From contig NC_084921.1 in assembly GCF_958298935.1 (NCBI RefSeq), positions 42,689,001-42,753,000 on the forward strand: DNA of 64,000 bases. The letters are read 5' to 3'. Numbering within the stretch: the first letter of the stretch is position 1; each line of letters starts with the position of its first letter. The position numbers and the translations under genes are program-made. The DNA comes from Phragmites australis (Eukaryota; Streptophyta; Magnoliopsida; Poales; Poaceae). A model generated the notes under the pieces. It saw nothing but the letters and a program-made list of their open reading frames with translations. It had not been told where the DNA came from and made no database searches. Shown here in pieces: positions 39,779 to 52,000 of this stretch.

Positions 39779-39875
39779 AAAAAAGAAAGAAAGAAAAAGG
39801 AGAGCAAAGAAAAGAAAGGAAAGGTAAGAAAGAAAGTAAGAGAATGAGAAGGAGGGAAGAAAAAAAAGGGAAATG
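39779..39875 (+). repeat. Purine-rich (GA/AAAG) low-complexity tract
   Basis: About 95 bp almost purely A and G (AAAGAAAGAAAG-type), adjoining the right end of the MULE. Confidence 0.8.
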
Positions 39876-42029
39876 TTGGAAATTTTCTGACGTCGTTAGA
39901 TTTATCGTCAATCTTTTGAAGATGATTTCTAAGTAATCCTTAGACGTTTGTGGTTGAATTGAATCAAATCAATTTTCATCGGATATGCAATCCGTGATCC
40001 GTTTTGCTTACAATAATTGTTGTTGAGTTGAAGATGTGGCATCAAAGTGAAATATCTTTTTTTTAATTGAACAAGATCTAATCAATATAGGAGAATCTAA
40101 TTCAACCTTGAAGTGGAGATGTTATATCGGTTCATACTATATAAATTTCTATTCGGCATATTTTGAATTAATGATGTATATGCGATATTTTCGGGTGTAG
40201 GAAAAGCATTCTTGTACTATATACGTTATTCATATGTTTTGGTGCTAAAATTATTCTTGTGCAGGTGGTAGTACTTCTGAGCATGACTAAGCGGAGTTTC
40301 TTTGCCACCTTTAGTAAAATACAAGTAACGTAGCGGGTGCATTACAATGCTATTTTTATATTCATATATTATTTCTTTGCAAATAAATTAAAGTATCTGG
40401 TATTCTCTAATTTATTCGAATCATAGATGATATTCCATTATGACGAATTTCAATTCATGTTGTTTCATTGATATGGATTATATCGTTGGTGTCATGAATT
40501 AGTAGTGATATTACCCATCATAAAGATTCATCAAAGAAAAAAAATTAAGAATTGACGTCAATTCACATGCATATATACGCATTTATGCACTTCATATGGT
40601 GATAAAGGCCGGTCATTGTTATCGTGTGTGACTCGTATTAGTACATGGAGTTGCATGAGAGGTTGGTATCATCGAGCGCAAAACTCTCAACTGGAGCTGC
40701 ATCATAGCATTCATACATTCGTAAAATATTTAAAAAATACAGAATCCTAGAGAGTTTAATGCTAGGATATACGGAAAAACTGTATTGAAAGTTATCGTTG
40801 TTGTTCTGTCGATGAATATGCTACCATGCAAAAGGATACTTTCTTCAAACTCATATGTTTTAAATTCTCATTGGAAGAAAATGGTTATCTTTCTAAAATG
40901 CTCTTTACTTGCTGAGCCCGTCTCACCCCTGTTAACTCTTTTTTAGGTACGCTTAGATTGTTGACATGCATTTTAGACATAGAACTTGGTAGTTGCACGC
41001 ACTATCTCATCACAATATTAATAACCTAACTCATCTTTAAAACTATGTTTTTGGTAGTTGTCGATGTTGTAATACATTTTATATTTGAAGAAGTAAACTT
41101 ATATATACTGTAGAAAGTCGTATGCTTTGGTTGTGTCGTGAAATATTTTATACGTCATTCATATGATATATATCTTGCATGTGGTTATTTTGTCAATTAT
41201 ACTGTATTTTTAGGGAAACTATGTCAAAATTTGAATTCTTAGTTATTTTATACTTATTCGTAAAATAAAGCGTTACAGTTGTGGTCCGTGGAAGGGACTA
41301 ATGGGTGGTGGACTGGTGGGTACTAAAGTCTGTAATTCTAGTGGATCGATATCCAAAGCCGAAAGCAGATGCAAACCTTCCATTTGCCACACAGCTAGTG
41401 ACACCCAGAAGAGAACGTGGCTGATAGCCTAATGTTAGGATTGGTTGATGGTTTCCTACATACGAGCGCTAAGTGCTCGTATCTTATGCTCCTGTAAAAG
41501 TGATTTCTTTTATATAGTTTTGAGAGTCTGCAAATTATAATGAGAATGTGATGTGCTCATCACTTATAAAGTCTGTTGTTTCATAAATCTCTTCACTAAA
41601 AAATATGTATAAGTTATAGATATAACATAAGCTTTAGAGTGTGTGGATGTAGATGTGTAAAGAGTAATATGTGTTTGTATTTGCATTCGAATACAATTTG
41701 TATCTAATGTTGAAGCTTAAAAGGAAGTCACACCCAGAAAGATCGTCTTGTGACCAACTAGGCTTTGCCTATTGCCAGACAGAAGGGCACAGTTGATCTG
41801 CAACTAAGGTGTCAGTGTCACGTTGAGTATAGTTCAAGGCAACAAAAGGAGAAAGTTCGTCAAAGAAACTGCAACACGAGAAAACTTGAAATCGCAGAAC
41901 GGGACTATCAAATGTAAGCTTAGCTGGTTCCCTCCCCAACGCGGCCAAGTGAAAAAGAGAAACGAGAGATTTGGAGCAGGGAACGATGCAGCCGTGGGGC
42001 GGAGGCGGGCACATGGACACATGTGGACT
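39876..42029. other. AT-rich intergenic region, no gene
   Basis: Mostly AT-rich without long frames. I see no gene, transposon terminus or RNA gene. From about 41760 a GC-richer piece leads into the copia remnant. Confidence 0.45.
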
Positions 42030-43855
42030 GTCTCCGGAGGGGAGTTTGGTGTGGGTGTCAAGAGGAGTAGTGCAAGGGTTGCATGAAGTCATATTGTCAC
42101 ACTGAACGATCTCATGCACATGCTCTTTTGAGAAAGATAAATGTTAGCAAAGTTATGATGAGCATATACACCAAGAAAGTAGTATAAATCATCTAGATCG
42201 GTTGTGGAAAGTTCATGACAAAGAAAGGAAATGACACGATCAAGAAGGGATGAATTGGAGGCAGTAAGGATGATATCATCGACATATAAAAGAAGGTAGG
42301 TGGTGGCTTGGCTCTTTGTATAAATGAAAATAGAAGGATTGGATTTAGAAGGAGTAAAACCGATGCTTGTGATGTAGGTGGCAAAACAACTGTACCAAGC
42401 ATGTCGTGCTTGTTTGAGACCATAGAGGGATTTATTAAGCTAACATATATGGTGAGGCTTGTCAGCATCAACAAAGTTGGATGGTTGTTCACAATATATT
42501 ATTTCAATGAGAGTGTCATGAAGAAAAGCATTTTTAAAGTTCAACTGGTGGATCAGCCAATTGTGTGAAAGAGCAAGGCGAATTGTGAAAGGTTTGACAA
42601 CAGGGTTGAAGGTTTCCTAAAAGTCAATGCCCGATTGCTGAGAAAAGTCACAAAGCACTCAACGAGCTTTGTAGCGAGCAAGAGATTCGTTCGGGTTGAG
42701 TTTATGGTGAAAGATCCATTTACCAGAGACCACATTGGCGTTAGTCGAACGTCGCACAAGCTCCTATGTACGATTGGTGCATAATGCCTAAAACTCGTCG
42801 AGCATAACAGAGCACCAGTTGGGGTCAGACATGGTGTCACGGTATATCTTGGGGATTGGCAAGATCGTGGGGACGTGTGAGCCTAAGGACATCGTGGGGG
42901 AGAATGCGCAGGCCACTCTTGCGGCGCATGTCCATAATGTGCTCGTTCATGGGGGCGTGACTGGAACCACACGAGCAACTAATGAAATGGGGGGGGGGGC
43001 AATAGCCGACCCAACTGATGAAGATGAGGGCCCGACGCTTGGGCCCAGGTTGTCATCGTGAGGCAACGGGGCCTAAATCGTGGTATCATTGGCAGACACC
43101 ATAGTAGGTACCATCAAAGACGCGTTGTGCATTGGAGGGGCATGACATTGTGTCGTCGAGGACACGGTGTGCGTCATTGAGCATGTCGGGGAGTGTGGTG
43201 GGAGTCATGCCAGGGCGCGGTGATGGCATGTCGTGGTGGTGAGGAGACACGATTGGTGCCACAAGGATGCCAACCAGAGTTGAGTCAGTAGCAGAAAACA
43301 AAGGTGGCGTGGTCATGCCCACAACGATGAGGACGACACCAAGACATAGGGTGGCACGACTAGTGGACTGGGCGGGAGCATCGGGACACCATGCTGATCA
43401 TCAAGGGAGGAGTATGAAGAGGGAGACGGTGAGGACATCTTATCAAATGGAAATGATGACTCGTCAAACATAACATGGCGCGAGATGACGAGCGGATTGG
43501 TAGACAAGTCGAAACATCAATAGCCTTTGTGATTTTTGGGATAATCGAGAAACACACAAGCGGCATATTGAGGAGCGAGCTTGTTCTTTGCAGTAGAAAA
43601 AATGTTTAGGTAGCATTTGCAATTGAAGACCCTGAGATGGGAGTAGAAAGAGGGCTGGCCAAGCAAGACCTATTGTGGAATTTGGTTCTACAAGGTCTTA
43701 GGCTGGTGGACATTGATGAGGTGTGTGACTGCATGAGGTGCCTCAACCCGATAGCCCATAGACATACTAGCTTGGAAGAGTAGGGAACATATTATGTTGT
43801 TTACAGAATGCAAAATACGTTTAGTTTTGCCATTTTTGTGCGAGGTATGTGGGCA
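42030..43855 (-). pseudogene. Ty1/copia pol remnant: integrase C-terminus, linker, RT
   Basis: Read on the minus strand: 43850-43690 holds the integrase end (NGKTKRILHSVNNI, then LLFQASMSMGYRVEAPH), then KLAPQYAACVFLDYPKNHKGYRCFD-type text and SRHVMFDESSFPF (43560-43440), a Pro/Ser-rich linker (43440-42840) and reverse transcriptase (42660-42120) with NFKNAFLHD, LYGLKQARHAWY and the catalytic YVDDIILTAS near 42260. NPCTTPLDTHTKLPS marks the pre-RNase H part near 42080. Frames are shifted and stops are present. Sequence before about 42030 is unrelated, so RNase H and the 3' LTR are lost. Confidence 0.9.
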
Positions 43856-43859
43856 GGAA

Positions 43860-45456
43860 TGTACTAGATGTCGCATAGAGGGAGGTAAATAGGCGTTCCT
43901 ATAATTTAAAACTTCACAATGGATTTAAACAGACCCGGATACTCCGAGGTCCGGAGTATCCGATCTAACCCGGATTATCCGGCCTATACAGGAGCGCGAA
44001 ATCAAAGTAAGTTGAGAGAAGTTCTATATGATCTAAAGGTTACCACAAGTCCTACTAGGTGTATAAGCTTCTTTTCAACAAGAACCTGTAGCTAGAGACT
44101 CAAAAGCACAAAAATCGGGAAAATCCCCAAAATCAACTTGAACAAAGTAACTTTGCAAGAATTTAAAAGAGACAAGAAATTTAACCCGAAGTTCGGCCAC
44201 TCCACAAAAAAATGCCTACGTCTCCGTTGAGGAGCTCACAAAGAGCCGGGTCTCTTTCAACCATACCCTCTCCTAGCGACCACAAAGATCAAGCTAGGGA
44301 TTCTCACTCAACTTGATGGTGCATTACAAACTTCTCGTGGCACTCCACAAATCTTGGGTGCTCTACGGGCAACGCCTTGTTGTCTAGGAGCACAAAGCTC
44401 CAAGAGTAAAAGATTGCGAATCGAAAGCTTGACGATGACTCGAATGCTCAAAGATTTGCTTTTTACTCTCAAGCTCTTAATATCACTCACCAAACTCTAA
44501 ATCTCAAATCTAGCAAGAAACAAAGCTCTAGATGGGGTTTAGGAGGGCTCTTAAATGCTTTGGAGTTGTTTGTCCACAAGTAGCTCAGCAAAAGTAGCGA
44601 CATTCAATTGGAAGGGGAGAAGAGATATTTATACCCTTCCCCCAAAAACTAGCCGTTACTGTGCTGGTTGACTTTTACCGGAGTATTTGGACTTGCCCGG
44701 AGACTCCGATCAGCACAGAGACTCGTGCACAGAACGCTGTCAGAAACTAGCCGTTACTGTGAAATTTGAACTGACCTCGGAGACTTCGAGCTTGCCCGGA
44801 GACTCCGACATTAAAAAAATTTAATCCCAAACCGAGAGGCTCTGGCGGAGTCTTACTCGGAGACTCCGGCTGAAACAACAGATCCCGGAGTATCCGGTAT
44901 CACCCGAAGACTCCGACATAAAAACATTTTTAAGGGATAACCGAAACTCTCTAGCGGAGTCTCACCCGGAGACTCCTGCCAAAAATGCCAGACTCGGAGT
45001 ATCCGGTACCACCCGGAGACTCTGACAATAAAACATTTTAAAGATTAACCGAGACTCTCTGGCGGAGTCTCACCCGGAGACTCACCCGGAGACTCCGGCC
45101 CAACCCGGAGACTCCGGACTCAGGCAACTCAGCCCTTTTTCCCGGTGTTCGTGGGTGATTGTGTCTCTCATCTTTTGGTTCTAAAAGGACACTTTGAGCA
45201 TTGAGATACCTACAAGACTATCAAATGAATCCCCCTTGATAGTACAACATTTTTAAACTCAAATTCAAAAGATAACATTAATTAAAAACTATTGAGCGAC
45301 TACAATCCGCTTCTCTTTTCTTTTTGAGGGATGCCATCGTCCATTAAATCCATCAATGGAACTAAATCCTGTTCATAATCTTAATAAACTAATTAGTCTC
45401 TTAATCGTTTATCATTAATCATCAAAACCCACTTAGAGGGTCTAGGTGCACTTTCA
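43860..45456 (-). mobile_element. Solo LTR (SIRE/Maximus-like) inside copia integrase
   Basis: 1597 bp. On the minus strand it starts TGAAAGTGCACCTAG and ends CTAGTACA. It is flanked by GGAA at 43856-43859 and 45457-45460 (a fifth base would mismatch), and its removal restores integrase reading between RLS and CPHTSHKNGK. It shares with the other family members the near-end text ATGTCGC-TAGAGGGAGGTAAATAGGCG. It contains numerous palindromic CCGGAGACTCCG-type motifs and a tandem repeat at 44831-45115. Confidence 0.85.
44831..45115 (+). repeat. Tandem repeat, period 108-109 bp, about 2.6 copies
   Basis: Units start with ACCGAGA(G/C) at 44831, 44940 and 45048. Each carries GGCGGAGTCTCACCCGGAGA followed by a CGGAGTATCCGGTA motif and an AAAACATTTT stretch. 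Confidence 0.8.
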
Positions 45457-45982
45457 GGAAAGACGAAAGTGTATGCCATGCGATTGCAGCAAAGAACGGG
45501 CAGCGAGATGGTCGAATTCATGACCATTGTTGCATTGGAGGTTTTGCACGATGGTGTGAAATTGTGTGGAGACATAGGAGAAGTTTACGAGGGTAGTGAA
45601 TGTGTTAGACTAGTAGCAAAGGGGGGAAGTCCACACATAATGCGATAATTAGTCCAAATAAACCAAGTACTACATGTAACCCAAAACACTGAAACACTGA
45701 GGACACGAGATGTTCATAGATCACAATGAACAAGTTTAAAAGGCTTATTTATTTGTGAAAGAGGTAATACAAACAGGAGATGCACCTGACGACCCAATTG
45801 GTAAGCATGACAAAGAGTAGAATCCGAGCTCATGCACTCATTACATTGACTACTAGAAGAAGAAAGCAAATGGGAGAGGTATTGGTGCCCCAAGTAGCGA
45901 GTCGGTGGTGCCATAGGTCCTCTAAAGCGATGATGGTAGTAAGGGCATGTGAAGAAGGTGACAGCCGAACAGAATACAGCAG
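45457..45982 (-). pseudogene. Ty1/copia GAG-pre-integrase and integrase core, broken
   Basis: Continuation of the copia remnant on the minus strand, upstream of the solo LTR: HRLATWGTNTSPICFLL-type GAG-pre-integrase (about 45920-45860), CMSSDSTLCHAYQLGRQV, then FKLVHCDL at the integrase core (about 45730) and, after a stop, text equal to a decayed VNFSYVSTQFHTIVQNLQCNNGHEFD (about 45590-45510). Gag is missing: the pre-integrase follows the primer site almost directly. Confidence 0.85.
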
Positions 45983-45994
45983 GCTCTGATACCA
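45983..45994 (-). other. Primer binding site of the minus-strand copia
   Basis: On the minus strand TGGTATCAGAGC (initiator tRNA-Met type) follows directly after the LTR end. Confidence 0.85.
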
Positions 45995-46268
45995 TGAAAG
46001 TGATGATAATTTGATGTGCTGAATTGATTTCATTCATATGGTGTGGTTAAATACACACACGAGTCATACATATTACGAGAGATAAACATGCTAGTTAAAC
46101 TAACTTAGCTAGGGGTTAGCTACTCTATCTAATATTGTACAACAAACTAAGAGACAAGTTATTGGCCGGTTGCCACGTAAACAACAATGCTATGCCAGAC
46201 AAGGCTGGCAAGAGAACGCGTTGCATATGCATACGCTAGTAGCGGTACATGGACTATCTAGTCTAACA
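45995..46268 (-). repeat. 5' LTR of the minus-strand copia element
   Basis: 274 bp; minus-strand start TGTTAGACTAGATAGTCC, end ACTTTCA, then the primer site. Its right end (46268) abuts CT-rich non-element sequence. No partner LTR is in the window. Confidence 0.75.
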
Positions 46269-46382
46269 TTTCTCTCACTTTCTTTTGCTCTTTTCTCTTT
46301 CGTACACATTGCAATGTTGGATCTTGGATCTTGTAATCCTCATGGTGTATGCCACCTATGCATAACATCCACCAGCTGCTAG

Positions 46383-47125
46383 TAGGGATAGCAACGGGTC
46401 GGGTCGGGTACGAGCGAAGCAAATATGTACTTGACCCACCACTCGAATCATCTGACCTGACCGGCGCCTATGAAGGGTGATGGGCAAATTTCCATACCCG
46501 TGACCGTGCTCGTTGGGTTGCCTGCGGGTACCAATTTGATCGTGCTCTGTGATGGATCTGCGCTCTATGACAACTGGCTGGGGCGGGACGCGGGCGTGCG
46601 GTGGCGAGGCACGGGTGTGCGACGACAGTGAGACACAAGAGGGACACGAATTGGCAATGATGGTCGGCTGGGGAAGGGGCGCGGGTGGGCGGTGGCGGTG
46701 GGCAAGCGGTGGGCGGCCAGGTGGGGGCGGGACGCGAGCTGGCGATGGCGACTGGCTGGGGAAGGGGCGTGGGTGGGCGACGATGGCCGGAGCAGGTGGG
46801 CGACTATGAGAGGGTTGCGGGTGGGTGGCGGGCAGTTAAGGACGGGGGTGGGGGTGGGGATGGGGGTGAGGGTTGGGTGCTTGGGCGGGTGGGCGGGGGC
46901 TATTGGGTTTGGCTAGGTCAGCAATGGATAGTGAATTGGCTAGGAAAATTCGTATTGGATATATCCATAAATACTTGTAGGCAAGCTTTAAAACCCGTAC
47001 CTGATCTGATGCTTCATTGGTACCCTACCTATGATGTCCGTGAGTAAAAAATCAAATCCACACCCATGCCCGTGGGGCGTGGTACTCACGGATATCTAAA
47101 TCCGTGGGTAGGATTGCCATCCCTA
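46383..47125. mobile_element. Non-autonomous hAT element with G-rich core
   Basis: 743 bp with inverted ends TAGGGATAGCAA and (complement) TAGGGATGGCAA, flanked by 8-bp GCTGCTAG (46375-46382) and GCGGCTAG (47126-47133), a target duplication with one mismatch. Terminal sequences and 8-bp duplication fit hAT. The core (about 46550-46905) is a G-rich array of degenerate GGCTGGGGAAGGGGCG-type units that yields long meaningless Gly/Arg frames. No transposase. Confidence 0.8.
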
Positions 47126-47133
47126 GCGGCTAG

Positions 47134-47492
47134 TTAGCATGTTGATATTTGATGCTTAAGAAGAACTGTATCATTGCTGGCGTTGACAATAAACCACGTA
47201 TAAAGTTTTCTTTTAGTACATGTATAAACCACACATTTGGCTAGCTACTCATTCGTTTTATGGTAGAACATGCTAGTAAAATTGGCAAATTGCATATGCA
47301 CAGGTGTGGCTATACACCACAGTACACATGTAAAACACAGAAACTGTCAAAAACAGCCTTTTTACTTAAGAGGAAATAATATCATATACAATTGTAATAG
47401 TTATATTACCTATATATACCAAATTGATCTACATCATCATAAGTGTTACAAAAATCAGCGAAGATGTAAATTAATCATTTCACTGTACCAGT
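47134..47492. other. Short intergenic stretch, nothing identified
   Basis: AT-rich, no gene or repeat recognised. Confidence 0.4.
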
Positions 47493-48663
47493 ACCATGGT
47501 TTGGCTTACCGACCGGAGCTCGGTTGGTAACCGAAAATTCGCGGTTACCGCGGTAACCGTCGAAAATTCAAAAAAATTCATTTGGCAAAATTTGAAATTT
47601 AGGGGAAAAATCGCGATTTTAAACGTTCGGTAATCGGTCGGTTTGGACCGGTTATCGAGCGGTTTTTGCAATTTATAGAGCGCGTTTCTCGAATTTTTCG
47701 CATTGTCGGTAACCGGTTGGTTTTCTCGGTAACCGCTCGGTTTTCTCGATTTATCGAACGGTTTTCTCGATTTTCAGTGAAGTTCAACAAAAAATACAAA
47801 AATTATCTCAATCTTGTAAATTTAATAACTAATTCATCTGAGCTTCAAATCAAGTGAAACAAATTTTGTTGGTTTCTTTGTGACATGATCTACATGATAA
47901 AATTATTTATTCTCATAAAAAAGTTCAAAATTTTCTGTGAGAAATTGTATTTGTTAAACCAAGTTAAATGCATAGTTTACTCTTGCTAATCCAAAAATCA
48001 TGAAATTAATTTTGTTAGTCTTCTTATATGATCCTATGTATTTTAAAAATACATGAACTCATGAATTAGTTATTGTAACAAGCAGGATTGTGTAAATGTG
48101 TTGCGACTAGATTAATTCATAACTAACCCATCACACCTCAAAAATTAGTGAAATCACTTTTATTAGTTTATTTATACTATAATTTACGTAGAAAAAATAA
48201 TATTAGACATGAAAAAGTTAATTACAGTGCTGTTTTTTAACATATTTATTTTATGCTTGTGAACTTTATAAAAATTATAGAGAAATTAATAAAACTCTAA
48301 ATAAAGTGAAATCAATTTTAAAGATCCTCTTAAGATACGTTTTACACAAGTAAAATATGTGTTTGAATGTTAACCTTTTACTTAATATGAGTTAATAACT
48401 GAGCCGCACGCTTCAATTTTTTTTATTTTTTTTAAACTTCCTCTCTGTAGAATATGATGCAAAAGACATTATTTTTGATTTTTTTTCACAAAAGGTCTTA
48501 GAATTGTGTCTAGTTTTTAAAGATTTTTTTGAATTTTTTGAATTTTTTAATTCAAATTCAGTTATCGTTCGATTTCTGAAACCGAACCGAACCGAACCGA
48601 GAAGCTCGATTATCACGATTTTTACTTGTTACCGTCGATTTTTTAACACCTGACCGGCACTAA
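47493..48663. repeat. ACCG-rich repeat, probable degenerate DNA transposon
   Basis: Left part (47505-47780) is made of many GGTAACCG/CGGTTTTCTCG units; right part ends with ACCGAACCGAACCGAACCGA near 48580-48600 and a (complement) TAGTGCCGGTCAGG end. Between them is AT-rich filler. The ends CAGTACC and TAGTGCC resemble a weak inverted pair, but no target duplication is seen. Confidence 0.4.
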
Positions 48664-49057
48664 ACGTTTCACGTGAGTTAAGGCGGGATGGGAGACAGCA
48701 TAGTACTGGCACTATTACACTGACCACCGGCCTTAACGAACAAGCGAAAACAAAATCAAAACCCAACTAACGAGATCAGAGGAAGAGGAACAAGACGACA
48801 GGGAAGCTTCTGAGCCAGGGCGCAGTAGCCTGGTACGAGGAGGAAGGGGAGTGGAGAGGCCAAGAAAACCCAGGACGAAGCCCCAGAGCTCACGCCGATC
48901 CGCCTCCGCAGCTCTCCCCGCCTCCCGCGTCGCATCGAGGCTGCTCGATCTGGCCGAATCCGAGCTCGCGTTCGAGCTGCGACACCGGACGGCTCGATCT
49001 GGGCCCGGATAGGCCTGCATTTCGTCCCTGTGCATGCTCCAGTGCCAGGGGTGAGGG

Positions 49058-52000
49058 ATGGGGAACGTGGACGGCGAGTATGACGAGTTCCATGCAGGTG
49101 AGGCGGTCGGTCTGAGCTAATTTTTTTCTTGTACTGTGGAGGATGGCTTCAATTCAAGTTCCGGAGCTCAAAGTTTGGATCTTTGAAAGTTTCATGCGTT
49201 TATTCTGTGCATATCTTCTTTTTTTTGACACGGGAAACCCCATTTCCATTATATCATAACGGAATTCAGTTCTTACAGTGAAACTATTCCGTGAATATCT
49301 AGCGAAATGGTGAGCTGGGGGGAAATTTAGCCCTTGTTAAGTACCAGGTTTGGAGCTGCTGGACTTGAATTTGCCCATTGTTTGGACAGTTAGGTGTTCT
49401 TGATGCCTAGTTTGGCAGTGCAGTGCGATGCAACTGTTTTTCTTTAGCACTGTCTTGCCAGATTTTTGTCTGGGGGTCAAAATGCGATCTTTATGGTAAC
49501 GACGTTTTTTGAGGCTTTATATTTGAATGTCGGAGATCGAAGTTACGATTTTGCAAACATTTCTCACGCCAGTTTCTTTTGGTGATTAAACATTTCTAGC
49601 CAATCGGCGTGCCGAGGTGATAGATTGGCTCGGCGGGTTGCTGCCGGAGTTCGGCTTGCCGTTGGATTCTTCAGACGAGGAGCTGCGGGAGTACCTCATC
49701 GACGGGACGGCACTATGCTACATTGCGGACAAGCTAATGCCCGGCGTTCAGGAGGTGCGCCTCTCATCTGGGAGATGTTGGACTCTTTGGTGCATGTTGC
49801 TCTTTCTGGTCTAAACGTGTGGGCTTTGTTTGTAGGGAATGTGGGGTGGTTATGCATTGGATCAGCGGTCGAATGTGAAGAAGTTCCTCTCTGTTGTCGC
49901 GGAGATGGGACTGCCAGGCTTCAGTGTGAAGGATCTGGAGGAGGTGTGGTTACTCCTGTCATGCAAAGTCGTTGCCCGTACTTAATGTAGTGACTGCTAG
50001 TATGTGTTCCATTCCAACTAAATGGTGCTCCCATCTCCTTTTCAAGTTGTACGTTAATAATGTTTAGCATAGTTGGTGTTAGTCCTTAATACCATGTTGG
50101 CAATAATGACCTAATGTTGCAGACACTTGCATAGCATTGACGCGTCTGTCAGTATGAAGATGATCTATTAACAATCGTGCCTATATATGAGTCGTCCCAC
50201 TAAGCTCGATTATGATTGATTGGAAAGCAGCAATAACCTGAGTTGCAGTTGGAAAGACTGAAAAGTGTTGCACTGTAAGGAATATGTGAACACAGAGTGG
50301 TCTTAGATCTTACAACTTTTTTTTTCTTGACCACGAGGAGAGACTTCGCCTAGGCATTTTTTAAATTTAAGGCAGGGGAGTACCGAATCCTGGCTGGCTA
50401 GGAAATTTGTTGAAACCAATTTCTCAGGGAGGTACCCACAAACCGGTGCGCCCCGGGTTTGTGCCCGGGTGGCCGTCCTCTCTACTGGAGGCACTAACCA
50501 ACTGAGCAGTAGCTCAGATCGCTTAGATCTTACAACTGTGCTGTAGAATTCTATCAAACGTAGGAATCAAGTTCACAGAATTTTTTTTACTCCGAATCCA
50601 TAAGAGTTTCACAATCTATGCCTAGACCCAAAATACACTGTACCAAAATTTGCCTCATTTCTCAGATGCTTACTAGAGTTCATGGTTTGAGTTTTTTTTT
50701 AATGTTCCTAGGGAGATACCGTATTTCTACCTTCTAAGGAGGTACCTATACCTCCTACCTTTTGATTCAGACTCTCTTCACAGTTGTCAATTGAATTTGT
50801 GGTTCTGTTTATGCCACTTTTTGTTAACTTTGGTCCATTTGATAATTACAGGGATCAGTGTCTTCTGTAGTGGAGTGTCTGTTGGCTCTAAAGTATAATG
50901 TGACTTCAGGCTTAGGTCAAAGCATTTTAAACAATGCTGTTAAGCTTCCACTTAGAAGGAAACTGGAACTTCGAGAATCCAATGGGCCTATAATTTCGGT
51001 TGCGACACCAGGGAAAAGATCTCCTGGGGAGGAAAGATGGAAAGGCCACTGGGATCCCAAGTCTCAGCAAAGAAGTACTCTTCATTCAGGTATGGTCATG
51101 TTATTTCTTTAGGTATCATCATATAAAACAAGAAACAGTGTATGTGTATTGGGTTCTAACTTTAGAGTTTAAACAAATAGGTTGCCATATATAACTGGTC
51201 GCCGGTGGCATATCCCATTTATCCTTAAACTTTACATATATACAGTGATAAAAAATATTTTCCCAAATTTATACAGTCATGTATTTTGTACTTCAGCATG
51301 CATGACTTTTATATGCTGGTAAGGTTTCATATTCATAATCTCTTTAACTTGTGTATCTTTAATATGCAAATAACATTTACACATTCAGGTCCAGTTTCTT
51401 CCCTTGGATTTGACTCAGGTGCCTTGCTATGTTAATCTATGGTCATGCTCACCTTACTTTGCAGGACAAAAGGTCCACGATGCTTTCCAACTTCAGCGGG
51501 GCTCCTACACCGATCTTCTTGCTGCCAAAATTTCAGAGATGATGCATTCAAGTAGTCTAGATGTAAAATCTTTAGCATCAAATCATATCACTACTTTTTT
51601 TTTTGTTCTTCTCTCTACTGGTCTACCCCTTCATTAATTATAACCATCTTGTCACAGAATGCCCCTACTCAATCACTTCTTAGAGTTGTTAATGGCATTC
51701 TAGATGAGAGCATTGAGAGGAAAAGAGGAGAAATACCACATGTAAGTCTATTTTCAGGGACTTTCAAAAAACAGATTGCTTTGAATGTTACTGTTTATTT
51801 ATCCTCAGTTAACTTCAGCCTATTCTTCTCGTCTCAGCGTGTTGTTTACTTGCTGAGGAACGTTGTTCAAGAGATTGAGCATCGCATTTCTATTCAAGCA
51901 GATCACATCAGAAATGTAAGCGTGATATTTGTTTTGAATTCACCCTTGTCATATAAATTCAACTCCTGAAACAGATCACTTAATTTTACAGCAAAATAGC

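Noticed and set aside
43930..45115. CRISPR-like array from the many spaced short repeats
   Set aside because: Repeats are short, imperfect palindromes with irregular spacing inside an LTR; this is a plant nuclear genome and no cas genes exist.
46549..47047. Gly/Trp/Arg-rich frames as a structural protein
   Set aside because: They are translations of the G-rich array within the hAT element.
47493..48663. Confident hAT or MULE call for the ACCG-rich repeat
   Set aside because: Terminal similarity is weak and no target-site duplication could be found, so it is left as a probable degenerate repeat.
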